Source of the DNA: Xylocopa sonorina
Taxonomy: Eukaryota; Arthropoda; Insecta; Hymenoptera; Apidae
Reading direction: 5' to 3'
NCBI RefSeq assembly: GCF_050948175.1
Contig: NW_027490270.1
Location: forward strand, 1 to 64,000
Length of the DNA stretch: 64,000 nucleotides
The notes below the pieces were generated by a model that had not been told where the DNA came from, ran no database searches, and was given only the letters and a program-made list of their open reading frames with translations. This document shows positions 27,990-41,689 of the stretch, piece after piece. The translations under genes and the position numbers were made by a program. Positions within the stretch are counted from its first letter, which is position 1, and each line of letters begins with the position of its first letter.

Positions 27990-30600
27990 AAATGCGACAC
28001 TTCCATGCTAGGAAATAGCGTTTGCAGATGTATACGTATCGTAGCAATAGAGTTCTAATGCTTCTTAAAACGAGATGTCGCATTTTTTTCTATGTTTCGT
28101 GATAAGATATAATATTCATTTTGGAGTGTTATGTATACCTCGTATTCACTCCAAAAGAATGTAAATGCGACACTTCCATGCTAGGAAATAGCGTTTGCAG
28201 ATGTCTACGGATCGTAGCAATAGAGTTCTAACGCTTCCTAAAACGCGATATCGCATCTCACTTCTATGTTTCATGATAAGATATAATATTCATTGCGAAG
28301 GGTCATGTATACCTCGTATTCACTTCAAAAGAATGTAAATGCGACACTTCCATGCTAGGAAATAGCGTTTTCAGATGTCTACGGATCGTAGCAATAGAGT
28401 TCTAATGCTTACTAAAACGCGATATCGCGTCACACTTCTATGTTTCATGATAGGATATAATATTCATTGCGAAGTGTCATGTATACCTCGTATTCAATTC
28501 AAAGAAATGTAAATGCGACACATACATGCTAGGAAATAGCGTTTGCAGATGTCTACGTATAGTAGCAATAGAGTTCTAATGCATCTTAAAACGAGATGTC
28601 GCATTTCATTTCTATGTATCGTGATAAGATATAATATTCATTTTGGAGTGTTACGTATACCTCGTATTCACTTCAAGCGAATGTAAATGCGACACTTCCA
28701 TGCTAGGAAATAGCGTTTGCAGATGTCTACGTATATTAGCAATAGAGTTCTAATGCTTCTCAAAACGCGATATAGCACCTCATTCCTATGTTTCATGATA
28801 AGATATAATATTCTTTGCGAAGTGTCATGTATATCCCGTATTCACTTCAAAAGAATGTAAATGCGACACTTCCATGCTAGGAAATAGCGTTTGCAGATGT
28901 ATACGTATCGTAGCAATAGAGTTCTAATGCTTCTTAAAACGAGATGTCGCATTTTTTTCTATGTTTCGTGATAAGATATAATATTCATTTTGGAGTGTTA
29001 TGTATACCTCGTATTCACTCCAAAAGAATGTAAATGCGACACTTCCATGCTAGGAAATAGCGTTTGCAGATGTCTACGGATCGTAGCAATAGAGTTCTAA
29101 CGCTTCCTAAAACGCGATATCGCACCTCACTTCTATGTTTCATGATAAGATATAATATTCATTGCGAAGGGTCATGTATACCTCGTATTCACTTCAAAAG
29201 AATGTAAATGCGACACTTCCATGCTAGGAAATAGCGTTTTCAGATGTCTACGGATCGTAGCAATAGAGTTCTAATGCTTACTAAAACGCGATATCGCGTC
29301 ACACTTCTATGTTTCATGATAGGATATAATATTCATTGCGAAGTGTCATGTATACCTCGTATTCAATTCAAAGAAATGTAAATGCGACACATACATGCTA
29401 GGAAATAGCGTTTGCAGATGTCTACGTATAGTAGCAATAGAGTTCTAATGCATCTTAAAACGAGATGTCGCATTTCATTTCTATGTATCGTGATAAGATA
29501 TAATATTCATTTTGGAGTGTTACGTATACCTCGTATTCACTTCAAGCGAATGTAAATGCGACACTTCCATGCTAGGAAATAGCGTTTGCAGATGTCTACG
29601 CATATTAGCAATAGAGTTCTAATGCTTCTCAAAACGCGATATAGCACCTCATTCCTATGTTTCATGATAAGATATAATATTCTTTGCGAAGTGTCATGTA
29701 TATCTCGTATTCACTTCAAAAGAATGTAAATGCGACACTTCCATGCTAGGAAATAGCGTTTGCAGATGTATACGTATCGTAGCAATAGAGTTCTAATGCT
29801 TCTTAAAACGAGATGTCGCATTTTTTTCTATGTTTCGTGATAAGATATAATATTCATTTTGGAGTGTTATGTATACCTCGTATTCACTCCAAAAGAATGT
29901 AAATGCGACACTTCCATGCTAGGAAATAGCGTTTGCAGATGTCTACGGATCGTAGCAATAGAGTTCTAACGCTTCCTAAAACGCGATATCGCATCTCACT
30001 TCTATGTTTCATGATAAGATATAATATTCATTGCGAAGGGTCATGTATACCTCGTATTCACTTCAAAAGAATGTAAATGCGACACTTCCATGCTAGGAAA
30101 TAGCGTTTTCAGATGTCTACGGATCGTAGCAATAGAGTTCTAATGCTTACTAAAACGCGATATCGCGTCACACTTCTATGTTTCATGATAGGATATAATA
30201 TTCATTGCGAAGTGTCATGTATACCTCGTATTCAATTCAAAGAAATGTAAATGCGACACATACATGCTAGGAAATAGCGTTTGCAGATGTCTACGTATAG
30301 TAGCAATAGAGTTCTAATGCATCTTAAAACGAGATGTCGCATTTCATTTCTATGTATCGTGATAAGATATAATATTCATTTTGGAGTGTTACGTATACCT
30401 CGTATTCACTTCAAGCGAATGTAAATGCGACACTTCCATGCTAGGAAATAGCGTTTGCAGATGTCTACGTATATTAGCAATAGAGTTCTAATGCTTCTCA
30501 AAACGCGATATAGCACCTCATTCCTATGTTTCATGATAAGATATAATATTCTTTGCGAAGTGTCATGTATATCTCGTATTCACTTCAAAAGAATGTAAAT
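27990..30600 (+). repeat. Higher-order repeat: three tandem copies of a 5-monomer, 869-bp unit
   Basis: TATACG in the GATGTATACG monomer falls at 28,031, 28,900 and 29,769, a strict 869-bp period. Each unit carries the same five monomers: GATGTATACG with a shortened GCATTTTTTTCTATG, ACGGATCG with AACGCTTCC, CGTTTTCAGATG with GCGTCACAC, ACGTATAGTAGC with GCATCTTAAA, and the type C monomer ending ATTCTTTGCG. The missing base relative to 5 x 174 is in GCATTTTTTTCTATG. Copies differ at a few bases (for example ATATCCCG near 28,830 and CGCATATTAG at 29,600). Earlier and later single instances occur near 22,465 and 31,508. Confidence 0.92.
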
Positions 30601-33600
30601 GCGACACTTCCATGCTAGGAAATAGCGTTTGCAGATGTCTACGTATCGTAGCAATAGAGTTCTAATGCTTCTTAAAACGAGATGTCGCATTTCATTTCTA
30701 TGTTTAGTGATAAGATATAATATTCATTTTGGAGTGTTATATATACCTCGTATTCACTTCAAAAGAATGTAAATGCGACACTTCCTTGCTAGGAAATATT
30801 GTTTGCAGATGTCTACGCATCGTAGCAATAGAGTTCTAATGCTTCTTGAAACGTGATGTCGCATTTCATTTGTATGTTTAGTGATAAGATATAATATTCA
30901 TTTTGGAGTGTTATGTATACCTCGTATTCACTTCAAAAGAATTTAAATGTGACACTTCCATGCTAGGAAATAGCGTTTGCAGATGTCTACGTATCGTAGC
31001 AATAGAGTTCTAATGCTTCTTAAAACGCGATATCGCATCACACTTCTATGTTTCATGATAAGATATAATATTCATTGCGAAGTGTCATGTATACCTTGTA
31101 TTCACTTCAAAGGAATGTAAATGCGACACATACATGCTAGTAAATAGCGGTTGCAGAAGTTTACGTATCGTAGCAATAGAGTTCTAATGCTTCTTAAAAC
31201 AAGATGTCGCATTTCATTTCTATGTTTCGTGATAAGATATAATATTCATTTTGGAGTGTTATGTATACCTCGTATTCACTTCAAGAGAATGTAAATGCGA
31301 CACTTCCATGCTAGGAAATAGCGTTTGCAGATGTCTACGTATATTAGCAATAGAGTTCTAATGCTTCTCAAAACGCGATATAACACCTCATTCCTATGTT
31401 TCATGATAAGATATAATATTCTTTGCGAAGTGTCATGTATATCTCGTATTCACTTCAAAAGAATGTAAATGCGACACTTCCATGCTAGGAAATAGCGTTT
31501 GCAGATGTATACGTATCGTAGCAATAGAGTTCTAATGCTTCTTAAAACGAGATGTCGCATTTTTTTCTATGTTTCGTGATAAGATATAATATTCATTTTG
31601 GAGTGTTATGTATACCTCGTATTCACTCCAAAAGAATGTAAATGCGACACTTCCATGCTAGGAAATAGCGTTTGCAGATGTCTACGTATCGCAGAAATAC
31701 TGTTCTAATGCTTCTTAAAACGAGATGCCGCATTTCATAACTATGTTTCGTGATAAGATATAATATTCATTGTAGAGTGTTAAGTATACCTCGTATTCAC
31801 TTCAAAAGAATGTAAATGCGACAATTCCATGCTAGGAAATAGCGTGTGCAGATGTCTACGTATCGTAGCAATAGAGTTCTAATGCTTCTTAAAACGCGAT
31901 ATCGCATCTCACTTCTATGTTTCACGATAAGGCATAATATTCATTGCGAAGTGTCTTCTATACCTCGTATTCACTTCAAAAGAATGTAAATGCGAGTATT
32001 CCTTGCTCGGGTATAGCGCTTGCAGATGCCTACGTATCGTAGCAATAGAGTTCTAATTCTTCTTAAATCGCGATATCGCATCTCATTTCTATGTTTCATG
32101 GTAAGATATAATATTCATTGCGAAGTGTCATGTATGCCTCGCGTACACTTCAAATGAATGTCAAGGCGACACTTCCTTGCAGGAAATAGCGTTTGCAGAT
32201 GTCTGCGTATCGAAGCAATAGAGTTCCAATGCTTCTTAAATCGCGATATCGCGTCACACTTCTACGTTTCATGATAAGATATAATATTCATTTGCGAAGG
32301 GTCATGTATACCTCGTATTCACTTCAAAAGAATGTAAATGCGACACATACATGCTAGGAAATAGCGTTTGCAGACGTCTACGTATAGTAGCAATAGAGTT
32401 CTAATGCTTCTTAAAACGAGATGTCGCATTTCATCTCTATGTTTAGTGATAAGATATGATATTCATTTTGGAGTGTTATGTATACCTCGTATTCACTTCA
32501 AAAGAATTTAAATGTGACACTTCCATGCTAGGAAATAGCGTTTGCAGATGTCTACGTATCGCAGCAATAGTGTTCTAATGCTTCTTAAAACGAGATGCCG
32601 CATTTCATACCTATGTTTCGTGATAAGATATAATATTCATTGTAGAGTGTTAAGTATACCTCGTATTCACTTCAAAAGAATGTAAATGCGACACTTCCAT
32701 GCTAGGAAATAGCGTGTGCAGATGTCTACGTATCGTAGCAATAGAGTTCTAATGCTTCTTCAAACGCGATATCGCATCACACTTCTATGTTTCATGATAA
32801 GATATAATATTCATTGCGAAGTGTCATGTATACCTTGTATTCACTTCAAAAGAATGTAAATGCGACACATACATGCTAGGAAATAGCGGTTGCAGATGTT
32901 TACGTATCGTAGCAATAGAGTTCTAATGCTTTTTAAAACGAGATGTCGCATTTCATTTCTATGTTTCGTGATAAGATATAATATTCATTTTGGAGTGTTA
33001 TGTATACCTCGTATTCACTTCAAGAGAATGTAAATGCGACACTTCCATGCTAGGAAATAGCGTTTGCAGATGTCTACGTATATTAGCAATAGAGTTCTAA
33101 TCCTTCTCAAAACGCGATATAACACCTAATTCCTATGTTTCATGATAAGATATAATATTCTTTGCGAAGTGTCATGTATATCTCGTATTCACTTCAAAAG
33201 AATGTAAATGCGACACTTCCATGCTAGGAAATAGCGTTTGCAGATGTATACGTATCGTATCAATAGAGTTCTAATGCTTCTTAAAACGAGATGTCGCATT
33301 CTTTTCTATGTTTCGTGATAAGATATAATATTCATTTTGGAGTGTTATGTATACCACGTATTCACTTCAAAAGAATGTAAATGTGACACTTCCATGCTAG
33401 GAAATAGCGTTTGCAGATGTCTACGTATCGTAGCAATAGAGTCCTAATGGTTCTTAAAACGAGATGTCGCATTTCATTTCTATGTTTAGTGATAAGATAT
33501 GATATTCATTTTGGAGTGTTATGTATACCTCGTATACACTTCAAAAGAATGTAAATGCGACACTTCCTTGCTAGGAAATAGCGTTTGCAGATGTCTACGT

Positions 33601-33889
33601 ATCGCAGCTATAGTGTTCTAATGCTTCTTAAAACGAGATGCCGCATTTCATTTCTATGTTACGTGATAAGGTATAATATTCATTGTAGAGTGTTATGTAT
33701 ACCTCGTATTCACTTCAAAAGAATGTAAATGCTATACTTCCATGCTAGGAAATAGCGTTTGCAGATGTCTACGGAACCTAGCAATAGAGTTCTAATGCTT
33801 CCTAAAACGCGATATCGCATCTCACTACTATGTTTCATGATAAGATATAATATTCATTGTGAAGTGTCATGTATACCTCGTATTCACTT

Positions 33890-34560
33890 CAAAAGAATGT
33901 AAATGTGACACTTCCATTCTAGGAAATAGCGTTTGCAGATGTCTACGTATCGTAGCAATAGAGTTCTAATGCTTCTTAAAACGTGATGTCGCACTCCATT
34001 TCTATGTTCCGTGATAAGATATAATATTCAAATTGGAGTGTTATGTATACCTCGTATTCACTTCAAAAGAATGTAAATGTTACACTTCCATGCTAGGAAA
34101 TAGCGTTTGCAGATGTCTACGGATCGTAGCAATAGAGTTCTAATGCTTCCTAAAACGCGATATCGCATCTCACTTCTATGTTTCATGATAAGATATAATA
34201 TTCATTGCGAAGTGTCATGTATACCTCGTATTCACTTCAAAGAAATGTAAATGCGACACTTCCATGCTAGGAAATAGCGTTTGCAGATGTCTACGTATCG
34301 TAGCAATGGAGTTCCATTGCTTCTTAAAACGAGATGTCGCATATCATTTCTATGTTTCGTGATAAGATATAATATTCATTTTGGAGTGTTATGTATACCT
34401 CGTATTCACTTCAAAAGAATGTAAATGTGACACTTCCATGCTAGGAAATAGCGTTTCCAGATGTCTACGTATCGTAGCAATAGAGTTCTAATGCTTCTTA
34501 AAACGAGATGTCGCATTTCATTTCTATGTTTCGTGATAAGATGTAATATTCATTTTGGAG
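33890..34560 (+). repeat. Satellite blocks reused at 35,990-36,880
   Basis: Two adjacent cassettes recur with different offsets. GCACTCCATT with TGTTCCGTGATAAG and ATTCAAATTGGAG is at 33,991 and 36,601 (2,610 bp, 15 monomers). The TAGCAATGGAGTTCCATTGC cassette is at 34,301 and 36,041 (1,740 bp, 10 monomers). Their order is reversed in the second location although their orientation is the same. This fits separate exchanges rather than one block duplication. Confidence 0.85.
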
Positions 34561-37500
34561 TGTTATGTGTACCTAGTATTCACTTCAAAAGAATGTAAAT
34601 GTGACACTTCCATGCTAGGGAATAGCGTTTCCAGATGTCTACGTATCGTAGCAATAGATTTCTAATGCTTCTTAAAACGCGATTTCGCATCTCACTTCTA
34701 TGTTTCATGGTGAGATATAATATTCATTGCGAATGGTCATGTATACCTCGTGTTCACTTCAAAAGAATGTAAATGCGACACTTCCATGCTAGGAAATAGT
34801 GGTTGCAGATGTTTACGTATCGTAGCAATAGAGTTCTAATGCTTTCTAAAACGCGATATCGCATCACACTTCTATGTTTCATCATATGATATAATATTCA
34901 TTGCGAAGGGTCATGTATACCTCGTGTTCACTTCAAAAGAATGTAAATGCGACACATACATGCTAGGAAATAGCGTTTGCAGTTGTCTACGTATCGTAGC
35001 AATAGTGTTCTAGTGCTTCTTAAATCGCGATATCACATCTCATTTCTATGTTTCGTGATAAGGTACAATATTCATTGCGAAGTGTCATGTATACCTCGTA
35101 TTCACTTCCAAAGAATGTAAATGCGACATTTCCATGCTAAGAAATAGCGCTTGCAGATATCTACGTATCGTAGCAATAGAGTTCTAATGCTTCTTAAAAC
35201 GAGATGTCGCATTTCTTTTCTATGATTCGTGATAAGATATAATATTCATTTTGGAGTGTTATGTATACCTCGCACTCACTTCAAAAGAATGTAAATGTGA
35301 CACTTCCATGCTAGGAAATAGCGTTTGCAGATTTCTACGTATCGTAGCAATACAGTTCTAATGCTTCTTAAAACGAGATGTCGCATTTCATTTCTATGTT
35401 TAGTGATAAGATATAATATTCATTTTGGAGTGTTATGTATACCTCGTATTCACTTCAAAAGAATGTAAATGCGACACTTCCTTGCTAGGAAATATTGTTT
35501 GCAGATGTCTACGTATCGTAGCAATAGGGTTCTAATGCTTCTTAAAACGTGAAGTCGCATTACATTTCTATGTTTCGTGATAAGATATAATATTCATTTT
35601 GGAGTGTTATGTATACCTCGTATTGACTTCAAAAGAATGTAAATGTGACACTTCCATGCTAGGAAATAGCGTTTGCAGATGTCTACATATCGCAGCAATA
35701 GTGTTCTAATGCTTCTTAAAACGAGATGTCGCATTTCATTCCTACGTTTCGTGATAAGGTATAATATTCATTGTAGAGTGTTATGTATACCTCGTATTCA
35801 CTTCAAAAGAATGTAAATGCGACACTTCCATGCTAGGAAATAGCGTTTGCAGATGTCTACGTATCGTAGCAACAGAGTTCTAATGCTTCCTAAAACGCGA
35901 TATCGCATCACACTTCTATGTTTCATGATAAGATATAATATTCATTGCGAAGTGTCATGTATACCTCGTATTCACTTCAAAGAAATGTAAATGCGACACT
36001 TCCATGCTAGGAAATAGCGTTTGCAGATGTCTACGTATCGTAGCAATGGAGTTCCATTGCTTCTTAAAACGAGATGTCGCATATCATTTCTATGTTTCGT
36101 GATAAGATATAATATTCATTTTGGAGTGTTATGTATACCTCGTATTCACTTCAAAAGAATGTAAATGTGACACTTCCATGCTAGGAAATAGCGTTTCCAG
36201 ATGTCTACGTATCGTAGCAATAGAGTTCTAATGCTTCTTAAAACGAGATGTCGCATTTCATTTCTATGTTTCGTGATAAGATGTAATATTCATTTTGGAG
36301 TGTTATGTGTACCTAGTATTCACTTCAAAAGAAAGTAAATGCGACACTTCCTTGCTAGGAAATATTGTTTGCAGATGTCTACGTATCGTAGCAATAGAGT
36401 TCTAATGCTTTTTAAAACGTGATGTCGCATTTCATTTCTATGTTTCGTGATAAGATAAAATATTCATTTTGGAGTGTTATGTATACCTCGTATTCACTTC
36501 AAAAGAATGTAAATGTGACACTTCCATTCTAGGAAATAGCGTTTGCAGATGTCTACGTATCGTAGCAATAGAGTTCTAATGCTTCTTAAAACGTGATGTC
36601 GCACTCCATTTCTATGTTCCGTGATAAGATATAATATTCAAATTGGAGTGTTATGTATACCTCGTATTCACTTCAAAAGAATGTAAATGTTACACTTCCA
36701 TGCTAGGAAATAGCGTTTGCAGATGTCTACGGATCGTAGCAATAGAGTTCTAATGCTTCCTAAAACGCGATATCGCATCTCACTTCTATGTTTCATGATA
36801 AGATATAATATTCATTGCGAAGTGTCATGTATACCTCGTATTCACTTCAAAGAAATGTAAATGCGACACTTCCATGCTAGGAAATAGCGTTTGCAGATGT
36901 CTACCTATCGTAGCAATAGATTTCTAATGCTTCTTAAAACGAGATGTCGCATTTCTTTTCTATGTTTCGAGATAAGATATAATATTCATTTTGGAATGTT
37001 ATGTATACCTCGTATTCACTTCAAAGGAATGTAAATGCGACACTCTCTTGCTAGGAAATATTGTTTGCAGATGTTTACGTATCGTAGCAATAGACTTCTA
37101 ATGCTTCTTAAAACGCGATATCGCATCTCACTTCTATGTTTCATGATAAGATATAATATTCACTGCGAAGTGTCATGTATACCTCGTATTCACTTTAAAA
37201 GAATGTAAATGCGACACTTCCATGCTAGGAAATAGCGTTTGCAGATGTCTACGTATCGTAGCAATAGAGTTCTAATGCTTCTTAAGACGCGATATCGCGT
37301 CTCACTGCTATGTTTCACGATAAGATATAATATTCATTATGGAGTGTTATGTATACCTCGTATTCGCTTCAAAAGAATGTAAATGCGACATTTCCATGCT
37401 AAGAGATAGCCTTTGCAGATATCTACGTATCGTAGCAATAGAGTTCTAATGCTTCTTCGAACGCGATATCGCATCTCACTTCTATGTTTCATGATAAGAT

Positions 37501-40500
37501 ATAATTTTCATTGTGAAGTGTCATGTATACCTCGTATTCACTACAAAAGAAAGTGAATGTGACACTTCAATGATAGAAAAAAGCCTTTACAGGTGGCTCC
37601 GCGTCGAGGCAATGGGTTCCTAATTCTTCTTAAAACGCGATATCGCATCTTACTTCTATGTTTCATGATAACATATAATGTTCATTGCGAAGTGTCATGT
37701 ATACCTCGTAATCACCTCAAAAGAATGTAAATGCGACACTTCCTTGCTAGGAAATAGCCTTTGCAGATATCTCCGCGTCGAGGCCATAATGTTCTAATTC
37801 TTCTTAAAGCGCGATATCGCATCTTACTTCTGTGTTTCATGATAAGATATAATGTTCATTGCGATGTGTCATGTAAACCTCGTATTCACTTCAAGAGAAT
37901 GTAAATGCGACACTTCCTTGCTAGGAAATAGCGTTTGCAGATATCTACGTATCGTAGCAATAGAGTTCTAATGCTTCTTAAAACGAGATGTCGCATTTCT
38001 TTTCTATGATTCTTGATAAGATATAATATTCATTTTGGAGTGTTATGCATACCTCGTATTCACTTCAACAGAATGTAAATGCGACTATTCCTTGCTAGGA
38101 AATAGCGTTTGCAGATGTCTACGTATCGAGGCGATAGAGTTCTAATACTTCTTAAAACGCGATTTCGCATCTCACTACTGTGTTTCATGATAAAATATAA
38201 TATACTATGCGATGTGTCATGTATACCTCGTATTCACTTCAAAAGAATGTAAATGCGACACTTACATGCTAGGAAATAGCGTTTGCAGATGTCTACGTAT
38301 CGTAGCAATAGAGTTCTAATGCTTTCTAAAACGCGATATCGCATCACACTTCTATATTTCATGATATGATACAATATTCATTGCGAAGTGTCATGTATAC
38401 CTCGTATTCACTTCCAAAGAATGTAAATGCGACATTTCCATGCTAGGAAATAGCGTTTGCAGATTTCTACGTATCGTAGCAATAGTGTTCTAATGCTTCT
38501 TAAATCGCGATATCACATCTCATTTCTATGTTTCGTGATAAGGTACAATATTCATTGCGAAGTGTCATGTATACCTCGTATTCACTTCCAAAGAATGTAA
38601 ATGCGACATTTCCATGCTAGGAAATAGCGCTTGCAGATATCTACGTATCGTAGCAATAGAGTTCTAATGCTTCTTAAAACGAGATGTCGCATTTCTTTTC
38701 TATGATTCGTGATAAGATATAATATTCATTTTGGAGTGTTATGCATACCTCGTATTCACTTCAATAGAATGTAAATGCGACACTTCCATGCTAGGAAATA
38801 GCGTTTGCAGATGTCTACGTATATTAGCAATAGCGTTCTAAAGATTCTCAAAACGCGATATTGCACCTCATTCCTATGTTTCATGATAAGATATAATATT
38901 CATTGCGAAGGGTCATGTATACCTCGTGTTCACTTCAAAAGAATGTAAATGCGACACATACATGCTAGGAAATAGCGTTTGCAGATGTCTACGTATCGTA
39001 GCAATAGAGTTCTAATGCTTTCTAAAACGCGATATCGCATCACACTTCTATGTTTCATGATAAGGTACAATATTCATTGCGAAGTGTCATGTATACCTCG
39101 TATTCACTTCCAAAGAATGTAAATGCGACATTTCCATGCTAGGAAATAGCGCTTGCAGATATCTACGTATCGTAGCAATAGAGTTCTAATGCTTCTTAAA
39201 ACGTGATGTCGCATTTCTTTTCTATAATTCGTGATAAGATATAATATTCATTTTGGAGTGTTATGCATACCTCGTATTCACTTCAATAGAATGTAAATGC
39301 GACACTTCCTTGCTAGGAAATAGCGTTTGCAGATGTCTTCGTATCGTAGCAGCAGTTTTCTAATGCTTCTTAAAACGCGATATCACATCTCATTTCTATG
39401 TTTCGTGATAAGGTACAATATTCATTGCGAAGTGTCATGTATACCTCGTATGCACTTCAAAATAATGTAAATAGGACACTTCCATGCAAGGAAATAGCGT
39501 TTGTAGATGTCTCCGCATCGAGGTAATAGGGACCTAATTCTTCTTAAAACGCGATATCGCATCTTACTTCTATGTTTCATGTTAAGATATAATGTTCATT
39601 GCAAAGTGTCATGTATACCTCGTATTCACTTCAAAGAAATGTAAATGCGACACTTCCATGCTAGGATATAGCGTTTGCAGATGTCTACGTATCGTAGCAA
39701 TAGAGATCTAATGCTTCTTAAAACGTGATGTCGCATTTCATTTCTATGTATCGTGATAAGATATAATATTCATTTTGGAGTGTTATGTATACCTCGTATT
39801 CACTTCAAAGGAATGTAAATGTGACACTTCCATTCTAGGAAATAGCGTTTGCAGATGTCTACGTATCGCAGCAATAGTGTTCTAATGCTTCTTAAAACGA
39901 GATGTCGCATTTCATTTCTATGTTTCGTGATAAGGTATAATATTCATTGTAGAGTGTTATGTATACCTCGTATTCACTTCAAAAGAATGTAAATGCGATA
40001 CTTCCATGCTAGGAAATAGCGTTTGCAGATGTCTACGTATCGTAGCAATAGAGTTCTAATGCTTCTTAAAACGAGATGTCGCATTTCATTTCTATGTATC
40101 GTGATAAGATATAATATTCATTTTGGAGTGTTATGTATACCTCGTATTCACTTCAAAAGATTGTAAATGTGACACTTCCATTCTAGGAAATAGCGTTTGC
40201 AGATGTCTACGTATCGCAGCAATAGTGTTCTAATGCTTCTTAAAACGAGATGTCGCATTTCATTTCTATGTTTCGTGATAAGGTATAATATTCATTGTAG
40301 AGTGTTATGTATACCTCGTATTCACTTCAAGAGAATATAAATGCGACACTTCCATGCTAGGAAATAGCGCTTGCAGATGTCTACGGATCGTAGCAATAGA
40401 GTTCTAATGCTTCCTAAAACGCGATATTTCATCACACTTCTATGTTTCATGATAAGATATAATATTCATTGCGAAGTGTCATGTATACCTCGTATTCACT

Positions 40501-41689
40501 TCAAAGAAATGTAAATGCGACACTTCCTTGCTAGGAAATATTGTTTGCAGATGTCTACGTATCGTAGCAAAAGAGTTCTAATGCTTCTTAAAACGCGATA
40601 TCGCATCTCACTTCTATGTTTCATGATAAGATATAATATTCATTGCGAAGTGTCATGTACACCACGTATTCACTTCAAAAGAATGTTAATGCGACACTTC
40701 CTTGCTAGGAAATATTGTTTGCAGATGTCTACGTATCGTAGCAATAGAGTTCTAATGCTTCTTAAAACGCGATATCGCATCTCACTTCTATGTTTCATGA
40801 TAAGATATAATATTCATTGCGAAGTGTCATGTATACCTCGTATTAGCTTCAAAAGGATGTAAATGCGACACATACATGCTAGGAAATAGCGTTTGCAGAT
40901 GTCTACGTATCGCAGCAATAGAGTTCTAATACGTCCTAAAACGCGATATGGCATCTCTCTTCTATGTTTCATGATAAGGTATAATATTCATTGCGAAGTG
41001 TCATGTATACCTCGTATTCACTTCAAAAGAATGTAAATGCGACACATCCATGCTAGGAAATAGCGTTTGCAGATGTCTACGTATCGCAGCAGTAGAGTTC
41101 TAATACGTCCTAAAACGCGATATGGCATCTCTCTTCTATGTTTCATGATAAGGTATAATATTCATTGCGAAGTGTCATGTATACCTCGTATTCACTTCAA
41201 ATGAATGTAAATGCGACACTTCCATGCTAGGAAATAGCGTTTGCAGATGTCTACGTATCGTAGCAATAGAGTTCTAATGCTTCTTAAAACGCGATATCGC
41301 ATCTCACTGCTATGTTTCATGAGAAGATATAATATTCATTGCGAAGTGTCATGTATATCTCGTATTCACATCAAAAGAATGTAAATGCGACACTTCCATG
41401 CTAGGAAATAGCGTTTGCAGATGTCTACGTATCGCAGCAGTAGAGTTCTAATACGCCCCTTATACGCGATATGGCATCTCTCTTCTATGTTTCATGATAA
41501 GGTATAATATTCATTGCGAAGTGTCATGTGTACCTCGTATTCACTTCAAATGAATGTAAATGCGACACTTCCATGCTAGGAAATAGCGTTTGCAGATGTC
41601 TAAGTATCTCAGCAATAGAGTTCCAATGCTTCCTAAAACGCGATATCGCATCATTCTTCTATGTTTCATGATAAGGTATAATATTCATA

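Larger units (their letters stand above)
22270..33180 (+). repeat. Domain of regularly spaced type C marker monomers
   Basis: Type C monomers (TATTAGCAATAG in place of ATCGTAGCAATAG, ATATAGCACC or ATATAACACC in place of ATATCGCATC, and ATTCTTTGCG) recur here. The TTAGCAATAG element starts at 22,301, 23,170, 24,213, 25,431, 26,649, 27,867, 28,736, 29,605, 30,474, 31,344 and 33,083. Spacings are 869, 1,043, 1,218, 1,218, 1,218, 869, 869, 869, 870 and 1,739 bp: 5, 6, 7, 7, 7, 5, 5, 5, 5 and 10 monomers. The spacing shows variable higher-order units built around one marker monomer. Confidence 0.88.
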
